A stretch of 64,000 bases of DNA from Purshia tridentata (Eukaryota; Streptophyta; Magnoliopsida; Rosales; Rosaceae): assembly GCA_003254885.1 (NCBI GenBank), contig QANT01005342.1:1-64000 (forward strand), in the 5' to 3' direction. Numbering within the stretch: position 1 is the first letter of the stretch; each line of letters starts with the position of its first letter. A model generated the notes under the pieces. The model had not been told where the DNA came from and made no database searches. It was given only the letters and a program-made list of their open reading frames with translations. Made by a program: the position numbers and the translations under genes. Shown here piece by piece: positions 9,839 to 21,600 of this stretch.

Positions 9839-12800
9839 CTACAAGCGGCTACGTTGCCTCGATGGAGCTGGCTTGAAGCTGGCCAACCCAGTGATTTCCC
9901 TACCTGTGACCAAGCTGTTGATGTCATAGGTACCTTCGTAAGTATAGATGGGTTCCAAATCACAGAAAGCCTGCAAGGTGACCCAAAAATGAAAAAACAT
10001 TCAAAAGGTGACAGAAAATGACCAAAAGGTACAGTCAAACTCTAATACTAGTAACTGATTGAACTCCAATCCTTATCTAGATTCTAAATATACAATTTTA
10101 AATCAAGAGATGAGAATCAAAACCTTTGCAACTAAAAAATCAGCCAAAATTCCATTGCCGCCAAGTAATTCCCTCCCTAGAGCAACCGTTTCCCTTGCCT
10201 TCACAGTGATCCATGACTGAAAATTACAAAAAATTTAGTATGGTTTGGATAAGCCGCAACAAGATAACTGAATGCATCAGAGGATGTCATTTTGTCTTAC
10301 CTTCCCCAAGCTAGCTTGACCTGGAGTCATTACACCCTTCTCATACAACTTGCAGAGGCGCCAACCTATGAGTACCATAGCTTGAACATTACCCAACATA
10401 CGGACAAGTTTCTCTTGGTTGATTTGGAAAGCTGCAAGGGGGGCTCCAAATTGTTTCCTCTCCTTCAGATACCTTTTCAATTCCTTAGAACTCAGGCTAG
10501 GTACTTTTGAAAGCTTGAAAATACGCTTAATAGAAGATGTGTGTGTGTGAGAGAGAGTTATTTTTATACCTGTGACACATATCATAGACTCCCATAGATA
10601 TACCAATAGGTTGCCAGGCAACCATGACACGTGAAACAGCAAGAACCTGTTGTCAGTAGTTTAAATAGGCAACATAAGATAGAGCCTCAAACAGTTTATT
10701 TTATTAGAGATTGAATGCTATCCACTGTCTACAAGGATACATATATACATGCATTATATATTTTATATATATATATATATATATATGGAGAACATCATTT
10801 TATGCGACTTGTTGCAGCATACCTTGCTAGTATCCTGAAAAGAATTAACACCAGGTAACCTATCCTCATCAGGGACAAAGACTTTCTTTAAGAGAATATC
10901 TCCATTTTGAACCATGCGCAAACCAATCTTATTTTCTATTTTTGTAGCTGACAGTCCAGGGACATTCTTGTTTACTATATATCTGAAGCAGAAAAAAGAA
11001 AAGCATTCAACTGAGAATGCTGGTATGGAAAACCATCAAGCTAATTTTTGTATGAATCAGAGCATCTAAATACCAATTCAATGTGAAGGTAAGCGAAATA
11101 TAATGAGAGAGAAAGTATTCAGCAGTACTGCATCACATGAAGCTTAACCAACAAGCTTTGAACACATATAGAAAGATAATTTTTTACTCAATTATGTTTG
11201 ATATACCCATTAATCTGATTTGTCGTTGTATTCCTAGCAAAAACAACCAATACATCAGCAAAGGTACTGTTCCCAATCCAACGCTTTTGGCCCTCAAGTA
11301 TCCAACCTCCTTCCACCTGATAATCCCAATGACACCAGAATGCGATATAGTGTGAGATCAGAATCATGATACCCAAGAGCCAAAGAAACATGATACTGCC
11401 ATTTAATATAAATAAAGAAGTGGATGGGAAGGGGGAAACCCTTGACCTTTGTTGCTGTTGTTTTTAAGGCACTTGCATCACTTCCATAGTCGGGTTCAGT
11501 CAAAGCCTTCAACATGCAGATGAGCAGATTTGAGTATATTCGCATTAGCATAAAAATATATCAAACGCATCTTCAAAAATCCATGCTTTGCCCATAACAG
11601 AGCATCTTACCCAGCAGGCTACAGTGTTCAGTTCAGCCAAAGAAGGTAAATATTTCTGCTTTTGAGCCTCTGATCCACATAATGCTATTCTTGACAGCAA
11701 AGAAAAATCGTACTTAGTCATGACTAATCAACAGCATCGATTGTCCGTAGAAAACTCTAACAAATAATATGTTGCCAAAAGTATACACTTTTATTCCCCC
11801 AGTTTTTCATCCAACTAACAAACCTAACTTATTTTCAAAAGTATTAATACTGACTGACTTTTCATATTCCTTGACAAAAATTACCCCTAAAAACAAACCT
11901 AAAAAGAATAATTCAAAACTCTTCTTCCCCCTTTCTTTTGAAAGACAACATCAAAACAACTTCACACTCTCACTTCCTTCTTCCTTTTCACATCGATCTC
12001 AGAACTTCCTTCTCAATGTCACTAAGAGGGAGAAACTAGTTCTTGCATTTTGCTGAGGAAGTAACCACTCTCGCAGTCACCAAGTGAGATAGAAATCCAT
12101 TCTTACTGTTTCAAAAGTGTGTCATTCGCTGTTAACCGTGAAAAAAGAGATAACATCACACTTTTTTTTTCATCATACTCATTTAAGTTTGCTGAAATAG
12201 TGACATTTTGATTGTAGATGAAGTTTGTGGCCGAAAAATATAACAAATAAGAAGTTTTGTAATGGGTTCGAAGTTGAAGAAAAAACCCCATCTGGAATGC
12301 TACTCGAATATCTAGCACTCAAATTCTTGTAGCATTCTAGACCACTTCTGAAAATTTTTTTTTTTTTTTAAAAGAACTGGTTTCGTCTTCCACTTCAAAA
12401 TCCACCACATAAAATGATATTTTTCCACCACAAACTTTATCAAAGTCCAAAGATCAAATTTCAACACAATCAAATGGGAGCGATGCATAGCTTTCTTTCA
12501 TGGAAACACTAAGAATAGGATCTCTCTCTCTCTCTCTCTCTGTGCAACAGTGAGAAGGTGAGGCAAGGAAGAGTTTTGATTTTTTGGAATTTTTTTACAG
12601 GGTATTTTGGTACAAGAAAATGAAGAGTTTGTACGTTTTGATTCTTTTTAAGGTTAAAAAAATTATTTCTAGTTAGTATCAAGGGTTAGTTGTTTAAAAA
12701 ACAAAAAAGTACAAGATTAGCCAAACTCTAACCAATAGTTAGCATCGCTAGTGACGAATGAACTAGGATGAAAGTAGAACAGCTTGCATCAACTCTAGCA

Positions 12801-14097
12801 AGTTCTGCTGTAGCAAAAGCACTTCCCGTAATAGAAAGACCCGGGCACCCATAACCCTGATAGCAAGAAGGCCCAAAACAAGTTTAACAACCCATCCACC
12901 AAATTCTTGAACTCAGGATATAAAATTAACATATTAAGATATATAGTATGTACCTTGATTGTGCCACCGGCAATGCGCAAGGTACCAAGCTTTGGAATAA
13001 CATGAAAGGGAAACTCTGCCTTCTCCCAATACTGAAAAAACAAAATTCCCAGATCTACCTCATTGATTATAAATGTGATCTAATGATTATACCCTACTGA
13101 TCGTTTTAGCATTAATATAACAAATACACAAAGTAACATCTCTCTCTCCTCAAAAAAGGTTGGAGTTTAACAGAAAGAGATACCTCTGCCATTATTGGAG
13201 CTACTTCTTTCTCTGCACACTCTCTCACTCTCAACCTGACAGCTTGCTCCTCAGGCGTCAATAGATCATCAAACTGATAATAGTCTGAAGCTGAAAATTT
13301 TTAAGGCCAAGAGATCAAAATATGTAAGTTTTAAATTTGAAATTACTCAGTTTACTTTAAATTACAATGGAACTTGCAACCAAATGAATCATTTCCCCAC
13401 ATGTATCTGAAAAAAATTTATATGCATTATATATGTATGTATAGTGATGAATGATATCCTTACTGCAGGGAGGAAAGATGGATGCTGGTGTTGCTTGGGG
13501 AAAAGCAATGGAGACATCCAATGCTGGCGAACTGAAATAAGAAGTCCTGTCATTCTTCTTAACATCGTCTGCAGCACATCAGCACAATAATAGCTACCGT
13601 TAACCCATTAAAATCACAACCGAAGAGTAGCTTATAGAAATTGCAGAATAACCAAATCAACAACGAAATAAGTACTTACTAAGAGGAGCTTCAAGTTCGA
13701 AGGAAAAGCCTCATTACTAAAGCGAACTTAAGGATTAAACCCAAAAATTAAAAAAATAGAAAACCCTCTTATTCTCTCTGCGAGCTTCAACTATAATAAT
13801 CCGAATTCAAATATAATCGGCATAAAGTAGTGACCTTTAACAGTTTAAGAGCAAAGTAGTGACCTTCCACAGTTTAAGAGCTTGGGCGCTATATGATTGC
13901 AAGTGTTCCAATTTCATTTCAACATTGAATTGTTTGAAGTTGCATAACTTTACATCTTCTATACCAAATGATTCTATCGTCTTTGATCGTCAAATCCCAT
14001 TAAAAATTAAATAAAATCAAATACAAAATTGACCAAATAGCTGATAATTGAACTGAATCGTAGTTACCAACGTACCTTGATTTGAAGATACTGTCAT
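9839..14097 (-). CDS. ACX4: Peroxisomal short-chain acyl-CoA oxidase 4
   Basis: Thirteen coding exons join in frame to 437 residues: 14076-14097, 13464-13568, 13184-13290, 12954-13031, 12733-12856, 11611-11684, 11447-11506, 11207-11316, 10823-10982, 10570-10646, 10301-10472, 10124-10216 and 9839-9970. The product matches plant ACX4, which oxidises short-chain acyl-CoA to trans-2-enoyl-CoA with transfer of electrons to oxygen in peroxisomal beta-oxidation. Visible hallmarks are [14 protein letters not shown] and [14 protein letters not shown] of the acyl-CoA dehydrogenase fold, the [16 protein letters not shown] helix, the catalytic glutamate in [10 protein letters not shown] (Glu406) and the C-terminal SRL peroxisomal signal. 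Arabidopsis ACX4 has 436 residues, so the length is normal. The start gives MTVSSNQDD. The fifth intron (11685-12732) is enlarged and holds a foldback sequence. Confidence 0.96.
10764..10787. repeat. (TA)n microsatellite in an ACX4 intron
   Basis: An alternating TA run of about 24 bases lies in the intron between ACX4 exons at 10570-10646 and 10823-10982. Confidence 0.85.
11770..12715. repeat. Probable foldback element filling the long ACX4 intron
   Basis: The left part of the intron (about 11800-11945, with ccaactaac, cttgacaaaaattacccc and ttcaaaactcttc) resembles the reverse complement of the right part (about 12550-12715, with caactaaccc, cttgtaccaaaataccc and tcaaaactcttcc) in the same order. 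This suggests an inserted sequence with long degenerate inverted arms. The exact ends and target duplication were not found. A (TC)n run at 12521-12541 and an 11-base T run near 12357 lie inside. Confidence 0.4.
12521..12541. repeat. (TC)n microsatellite
   Basis: Ten TC units lie within the long ACX4 intron. Confidence 0.85.
13824..13881. repeat. 29-bp tandem duplication in the first ACX4 intron
   Basis: The unit aaagtagtgacctttaacag followed by tttaagagc (13824-13852) is repeated at 13853-13881 with only two mismatches. It lies between coding exons 1 and 2 of ACX4. No function is evident. Confidence 0.8.
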
Positions 14098-15686
14098 GGC
14101 GTGCACCTTTAAGAGAAAAATGGGCTCTTTAGTGTTTTTCTTTCTCTCTTTCGTAATTTGGCTTTAACGCAACTGAAGGTGTAATGATCAAAGTTTCTTT
14201 TGGATATGGTGTATGGTGTTGTTTTGGAGAATTATATATGGGAAAAATGCAATCTTGTCCTCAAGTCTGCCAAAAGTCATCATTCTACCATGCCGGTTCA
14301 AAATCGGAATCGTTCAATTTTTAGATTATCCAATAAAAATTAGATCTACAAAAGATCAACTCAATCGGAAATCATTTAATTGTACAATTGTTAACGAATA
14401 AATATAAGATTATGGTTAAAAGACCAAACTATGTATCTATTGGTATAACAGTTATACAATCAAACGATTTCCGATTGAGTTGATTTTTTCCAGAAATGAT
14501 CTTTATTAGGCGATCTAAAAATTGAACTGTTTTGATCTTGAGTCGGCATGACGGAATTATAATTTTTGGCAGGCTTAAAGACAAGATTGATTCTCAAGCT
14601 TGAAAACCCAAGCATCGTCCTATATATGGGGTAGTTGAGCTGATCGGAGTTGGCACGGAAACCTATGTTTAAAATATTATCCTTCTTATAATAATTAGAC
14701 AACCCGAAAGTTCACATAAGTTGATTAGCCCATTTTCTTTTTTGGTCCGACCGGTCCATTGGACCGATAGGATATTAGCCACTTGTTATTGATTTCTCAA
14801 CAAAATTTCGTTCCAGGCCCATTCTTAGTGCCTAAATGCTTCATCTAAAATCAGATTACCAAAAAAATATAAAAATGGAGTTGATTTATGTTAATAATGT
14901 ATGAACAAATTTTAAAAATTAATTGATAACAATATATAAAAAGATATAAAAAAAATTAATGAAGCGTCCAATTGGGTTTTGTGGAGTGTAAAAATCAGCT
15001 CCAAAAAAATACCATAATAATTCAAGATGAATTATGTATTAAGCAAATAGAGTTTAACTCTTAAAACTAAAGAAAAGTAAATACTAATGTGAATAGTGTT
15101 GAGGGTTGATATTGCTCTGTCGAATGTTGGTCATTATTTGAACAGATAAAGTTTTATTTTGTATCTTTGGAGAAAATTTCATTTTAGAAGAGAACGTTAA
15201 TATTTATGAATTAAATCCTTAATATGGTTACCAATCTCCGGAATTATCTACCCATTTGCTGATGTTATGTTCCACTTCATCTGTTCCATTCCTACCTGTT
15301 GAAGGAAAAACCCAAAAAGCAAGCAGAGTGTTAAAACTTACCGGTCAAAAGAATACAACAACCAACGAAAAGATTGCTGATTGAGTACTTGCTACGCACC
15401 GTATCGACAGCTTTATGAGTTTACGTGAAAAGGCAAGGGTAATTTTGTCCACCGTGTACAACAGACAAACAGTAGGTTTCACCTACCCGCAGGGGATATA
15501 AACCCCTACACACCACGTCCAAGACTAGAGGCTTTTGCATTGACATTTGACTCGAACAATCGAACATTTCAGCTCCGTGAGTGCCATCGATATGATCACT
15601 GAAACAAAGATAGAAAGTCGTCTTCTCCGATAGAGCAGAAAAAAAAACTTCAAGCACTCTAAAATCTTTCAGATTATTCATTCGCT
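14098..15686. other. Head-to-head intergenic region between ACX4 and the tomosyn-like gene
   Basis: The two start codons face away from each other across 1.6 kb, so both promoters should lie here. The ACX4-proximal part contains a MULE-type MITE (14241-14620). The remainder is AT-rich with no coding potential. The tomosyn leader is probably within the last 200 bases. Confidence 0.5.
14241..14620. mobile_element. MULE-type foldback MITE, 380 bp
   Basis: The ends GGAAAAATGC and GCATCGTCC are inverted, and the 8-mer tatatatg lies immediately outside on both sides (14233-14240 and 14621-14628). Long inner arms pair over more than 100 bases: caatcttgtcctcaagtctg on the left against the complement of caggcttaaagacaagattg on the right, and both arms carry an atcggaaatc-type word. 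It has no coding capacity. The same arm words occur in the element at 45171-45555, so the two belong to one subfamily. Confidence 0.75.
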
Positions 15687-18600
15687 ATGTTCGCTAAGCG
15701 ACTTTTGCAGAAGGCCGTAAACCAGTCTCAGGTAATCGTATTCCAAGCAATCGATCGCCACCAGTTTTTGCTATTTTTTAAGTTTTCTTAATTTAATCTT
15801 TATTCAAAAAATCGTCATTTTCGATATAGCGGAGGTTACCTAGGGTTTCAACTTTGTACTAAACATTTCCTTTCTATTTTGTGTGGTTGGATTGAACTCC
15901 TATGCTTTAAATTTCCATTTACGTGTAATTTTAAGCTCAAATTCTTGAACCAGCATTGTTAATTAACTTAATTTTTTTTTTCTTGTTTTCGTAATTTGTT
16001 GATTTCAGCATAATTTGCAACAAGGCAGTTTGACATCAGCAGACTTGGACCTGCGAGTTGCAGTTCACTATGGCATCCCATCTACAGCATCGATTCTTGC
16101 TTTTGATCCCATTCAGCGTCTTTTGGCCATTGGGACATTGTGAGTAAAAAATGCACCTGTTTTTTTCTTGCTTCCGTTTTTTTGGCTGTTTTGTGCGTGA
16201 ATTGATAATAGAGCGAGCTACCAAGCATTGTGTACATTCGCGTAGTTAATAAGATGGCTTGATACTAAGCATTGCTGTTCCGCATTTCTTTGGATAGCCG
16301 TTCATTTCTGTCATTCCGTTTTTTTTTTTTTCTCTCCATCAACTGTGGTTTTAGTACCATTAATGCTGACATTTGCCTCCAAGATGATATGGAGGCTTTT
16401 CAATGGCAAAACACACTTGTATGTATGTTGAAGCATATTGTGTAGATATGGCAAAGAAGGCCATGCAATTCCCCTGCATTACAGCCAGATAGACTAGTGG
16501 GACTACCTTGTGTACTATGTTTAGTGCAAGTATTTCTCTGGTGCTCTTTGAAAATTGAATGCCAGATATCTATCATGACATATGACATTCCTGCATTACC
16601 AAAAATCATACACTACACTGTTACATTATTGCTTTAACTTTATTATTATTGTTATTTTTTTGGTAGGGATGGGAGGATTAAAGTAATTGGTGGTGACGGT
16701 ATTGAAGGACTTCTTATATCCCCGAAGCAACTGCCTTACAAATACATTGAGGTATCTATCTCCACCATTGATTCTAAAGTTTTCCTGTGAAATATATATG
16801 TTTTTTCTTTCCCTAGTTTAGTTTTAATAATCCAAGGTCAATAGGATAGCAGGGTGCCTATATGAACAAAATTTCTCAAGGTTTTCTGAAATGGTGCTGG
16901 CTGCTGGCACTTGTTCCTTCATGCAAACCAAGTTATTTAACATATCAGGGAAAATATTGTCCCATGGCCTTATTTTCTCGTTTTAAAGCTTAGAAAAAAG
17001 ATTTACATCAATAACATGATGTTTGAATTTCAAGATGAAATTCTTCTCCTCTCTTGTTTATTGTTGAAGCAGCAAACTATCTGACTACTTTTTTGCAGTT
17101 TCTACAAAACCAGGGTTATTTGGTGGGCATCTTAAATGACAATGATATTCAGGTATTGATTCTTTAACAACTGTGCAGTTTTTGTTTCCCATGTCAAACT
17201 CAACTCCTTTTGTGTCAAACATGTGAACTCCAGTAAACTTGTACATCATGTATCTTCCTTAAGTTTCTTTCATTGATTATCAATAGCAAAGTCTTTTGAT
17301 TAAATATTCAGGATAGGCATTGGTGTTCATTCGTGGATTCATTATGTTTACCAGTATAACTAAAATGTAGCATAGGAACACTTAAGGGTACTTTTTCAAA
17401 AGGGGTGAAAACACATAGATGCAAGCAGGTGATAGTTGATGTTAGCAAGGCTATTGACTTGGAAATTTAGTTGACAATCAAGTGCTAAGAATTAAAATTC
17501 TAGGAAGTGCTGAAACATGAAAGTATTTTTGTTTGAATAAGTGATCAATAACTTCTCAATTTTGGCAGGTTTGGAATCTTGAGGGCAGGCACCTGGTTTT
17601 TTGTCTAGAGTGGGAGTCAAATATAACTGCTTTCTCTGTGATCAATGGCTCCAACTTAATGTATATTACTGACCGGAAAAATAGTTACACATATTTTCAG
17701 TCAGCTACTGATTGGCTGGAGACTAAACTTCATAACATGTTTCCTGTATTACAACTTTCAGGTATGTTGGTGATGAGTATGCTCTAATGGCTGTGATGAA
17801 GTATGATGCTGAAGAGGGAAAACTTTTGCAGTTTCCATATCATATTTCTGCTGATTCTTTAAGTGGTAATATCTTATTTCTTCATTTTGGTTGTTTCATA
17901 ATTGCATAATGTGTTACCATTTCTTTTGTTCATATTAGTATATGAATTTCCTAGTTAATGTTACTTTTGTCATCCCTGAAGAAGCTAACTGAAAGAAGTA
18001 ATTGCTTAATTCATAAAAGGAGGCTTTTATTTTTTTTCGTTCAAAATAGAAGAATGTTTTCCCCAATACGTGAGGTTATTTGATAAAATTCTGTCACACG
18101 TGAACAACATTTACTGGACGTTCCAATAATATTGTAATGATGCTATTGTATATATCAGTTTCAGCCGCTAAACTGTTTTTGTTTTCTAGTCAGATCTATC
18201 GAGGATAATATATATCATCAAATCTCATGCTATCGTATGATTATTTTTTTCTTTCACTGCCTCGGCTTTAAGTGTTTTTTTTTTGTACCTCGATTATGTC
18301 CGCTTTGTTCCATCTTTGTTGCTACTAAAGTTGAATGGTTTTGGATGATCATTATTTCTTATCTGTTAAACAACATACTTTTAAGATTTTCTATTACCTC
18401 TTGTTACTATGTTTGCAAATAAAATCTTTTCTGAGAAAGAGTTTGATCTGGATTTCATATGTTGTAGGATACAATTAAAAAGATGGTCCTGATATTTATT
18501 TCTTAATTGTGTAACCATAAAGGACTAAGCATCTTCATTTTGTGGTGTAATCAACATCTCTAACGCAACTGTTCTTTGCTATTCTACAGAAGCTGCGGAG

Positions 18601-21600
18601 TTTCCATTGCCTAATGACCAACCTATAGTTGGAGTTCTTCCCCAACCTTGTTCATCTGGAAATAGGCAAGATGCAAGTATTGCTTAAAGTTTCTCACTTT
18701 TTTTTGAAGAGAAAGCTTAGAGTTTCTCACTTTACGTATCTGCTTTGAGTTTGAAACAAGAATGGGTTAAAAAATTTTTTTTTTTCAATGTTGCCATGAT
18801 AATCTATGCAGGAAATTGTTGTTAAATTAAGGTAATATATCAGCTGTGTTATATCAGTTAAAAATTAATTCGTAGCTGTGTCTAATCATGGCTAAGCCAT
18901 GGATACTTTTGTTTTTATATTCTTTCCTTTCTCCGTATTAGGGTCACCCTATCCATTTTCAACCATAAACATGTATTGGTTGTCATACTAGCAGCTAAAG
19001 AGCACTTCTTTTCTCTCTTAGAGTAGCTTATATGTTGAGGCATAAGCTCAAAGTATTTCAAACCCACAACTACTCTCACCAATAAAGGCTAGTGTGTCAT
19101 ATTTGCACCTTAAGGAGATTAACAATTCAGCTTCTCCTATGATCAGGGAGGATGTCAAAACGTACTTGAAAATCAGGGAAGCTTAAATAAAACTGTTACA
19201 TTTTTGGACTGCTGGTAGTAATATATGAAGAGTAACTTTGGCACCATGCTGATTTGTGTTCTTCAGCCTATAATAAAGTCTCTTGCTATACCATCAATGA
19301 ATCCAATTGTTAGCCCCAATTAGTGTTTTCATTTTTATTTTTATTTTTGTACTACCCTAATAACATGGGACTTAATAATGAGTTTACATCATATTACTTG
19401 AGACTGAAAAAAAAATAGTGAGAAATTTTACATTATAGTTCTGTTTGGTTTATTGAATGATGAGGGTTTTTTATTGGCAGAGTACTGATTGCATATCAAA
19501 ATGGCTTGGTTATTCTTTGGGATGTTGCTGAGGCTCGAATTGTTTTTGTTGGAGGTGGTAAGGATCTCCAACTAAAGGATGGAGTTATTAAACCTACGAA
19601 TGAAGTAAATATAGATTCTCCAGAAAATACATCAGAATATCAGTTGGGAGAGAAAGAGATAAGTGCTCTTTGTTGGGCATCTTCTGATGGGTCCATTCTG
19701 GCTGTGGGATATATAGATGGAGACATTTTATTCTGGAACACGTCATCTGCTGCTTCTATTAAGGGTCAACAAGCATTATCATCATCTAATAATGTTGTTA
19801 AGTTACGATTATCATCAGCAGAAAGGAGACTTCCTGTCATTGTCTTACACTGGTCCACATATCATAAATCTCATAATGATTGTGATGGCCAACTATTCAT
19901 CTATGGTGGTGATGAAATAGGATCAGAAGAAGTTTTGACGGTGCGTTATTCATATATAATTGTTTGGCATCTCATTTTATGTTTTTAGTTGGGACTAATG
20001 TAGTTACTAAAAATTTTTTGGCTTTTTAAGAAAATGTTTAATATATATCAAAGCAGTGCACTTCTTTGAAATCACTGTAACATGCCTAGAAATAGTAAAA
20101 GACTTAAATGACAAAGTAAAATGATATCTTGAGATGACAGAGTTGGTTTTATATGCCGATTAATGTTCAAATTAGAACCTTTTCACATTTTGTCACATCA
20201 TGCAGGTTTAATTTTTTTTCTCTTACGTTGAGCTTTGCATGGGATTTTTTATCATTCATTGTTATTCGGTTTTAATTTTGGTATTGATTGGTTGCTTTTC
20301 AGTTTTGTGATTGTAGGGCGGATGCCTTTGGCATCTGCAGTGTTGGTAATAATTTTGCGTGTTATTGATCGCTGTCAGTCCATTTCAACTTTTTAGTGAA
20401 GTGCTGCTCTGTCCATTTTTAGAATTTACTGATATTGAAGATAGGAGCTGATAAGATGCTCTCGGTTGCAGGTTTTAACTCTTGAATGGTCATCCGGGAT
20501 GGGGAATTTAAGATGTGTTGGCCGTATGGACCTTACCCTTACTGGATCTTTTGCGGACATGATATTATTACCAAATTCTGGGACAACTGGGGGTAATCAC
20601 AAAGCTGATGTTTTTGTATTGACAAACCCTGGGCAACTGCATTTTTATGATGATGCTAGCCTATCTGCCTTAATATCCCAGCAAGAAAAGAAACCATCTG
20701 TGTCTGCTTTGGAGTTTCCGGTGGTGGTACCTACAACTAACCCAACCTTGACTGTTGCAAAACTTATTAGGATACCTACTGGGGAGAACTCATCAAAGGC
20801 TCTATCTGAGGTATTGCAGTTTTTCATGCATGAGTGGATCATATATCTTTTAGTTTTTTTTTTCTCCATTAAGGCTCCATTAGAGGTATTTCAATTTTTA
20901 TTTTTATTTTTCATGCGTAGGTTATAGATTTTTTTTTTTTTTTGGTCTGGTCTGTTTCATATCACATTATTTTATTTATTTTTCTTAGATATCCTCAATT
21001 GTGAACCTTGGCTCGGCACCAACCCCATCAGCTGGTACAAAATGGCCCTTGACTGGGGGTGTTCCCAGTGAGTTGTCTATTTCTAAGAATAATGGTGTTG
21101 AGAGAGTGTATCTAGCAGGATATTCGGATGGTTCTGTTCGGATATGGAATTCCACATATCCACTTTTATCTTTTATCTGTCTTTTAGAAGACGAGGTTAG
21201 AGTTCATCACTTAAGTCTTATGAACTTTTGTCCTTATTAGAAAGGAGGCATGTGCTTGATACCAATTATATCATATTACTGGCAGGTGCAAGGCATAAAA
21301 GTGGCTGGTTCAAGTGCTCCAGTATCAAGATTGGATTTCTGCATCTTCACTTTAAATGTGGCTGTTGGCAATGAATGTGGTCTGGTCAGATATCTTTCTT
21401 TATTTGATACTATATTGTGCTTCTAATTTTTACCATACTGATTGTCTTTCTACTAATGTGTATAGGTTCGTATATATAACCTCAAAGGCTGTTCAGATGG
21501 GATAAAATTTCTCTTTGTCACAGAAACCAAATCTGAAGGTTGGTAGTGTCTCCTTGACTTTCTAAAAATGTTTTTTTATTTATCATTACGCATTCCATCT

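Noticed and set aside
11769-12056. Frame of 95 residues in the ACX4 intron
   Set aside because: It is Asn/Lys/Phe-rich intron sequence in a likely foldback element, without domain or homology.
14098-15686. ACX4 and tomosyn-like gene as a functional bidirectional pair
   Set aside because: The start codons are 1.6 kb apart with an inserted MITE, and no shared compact promoter is visible.
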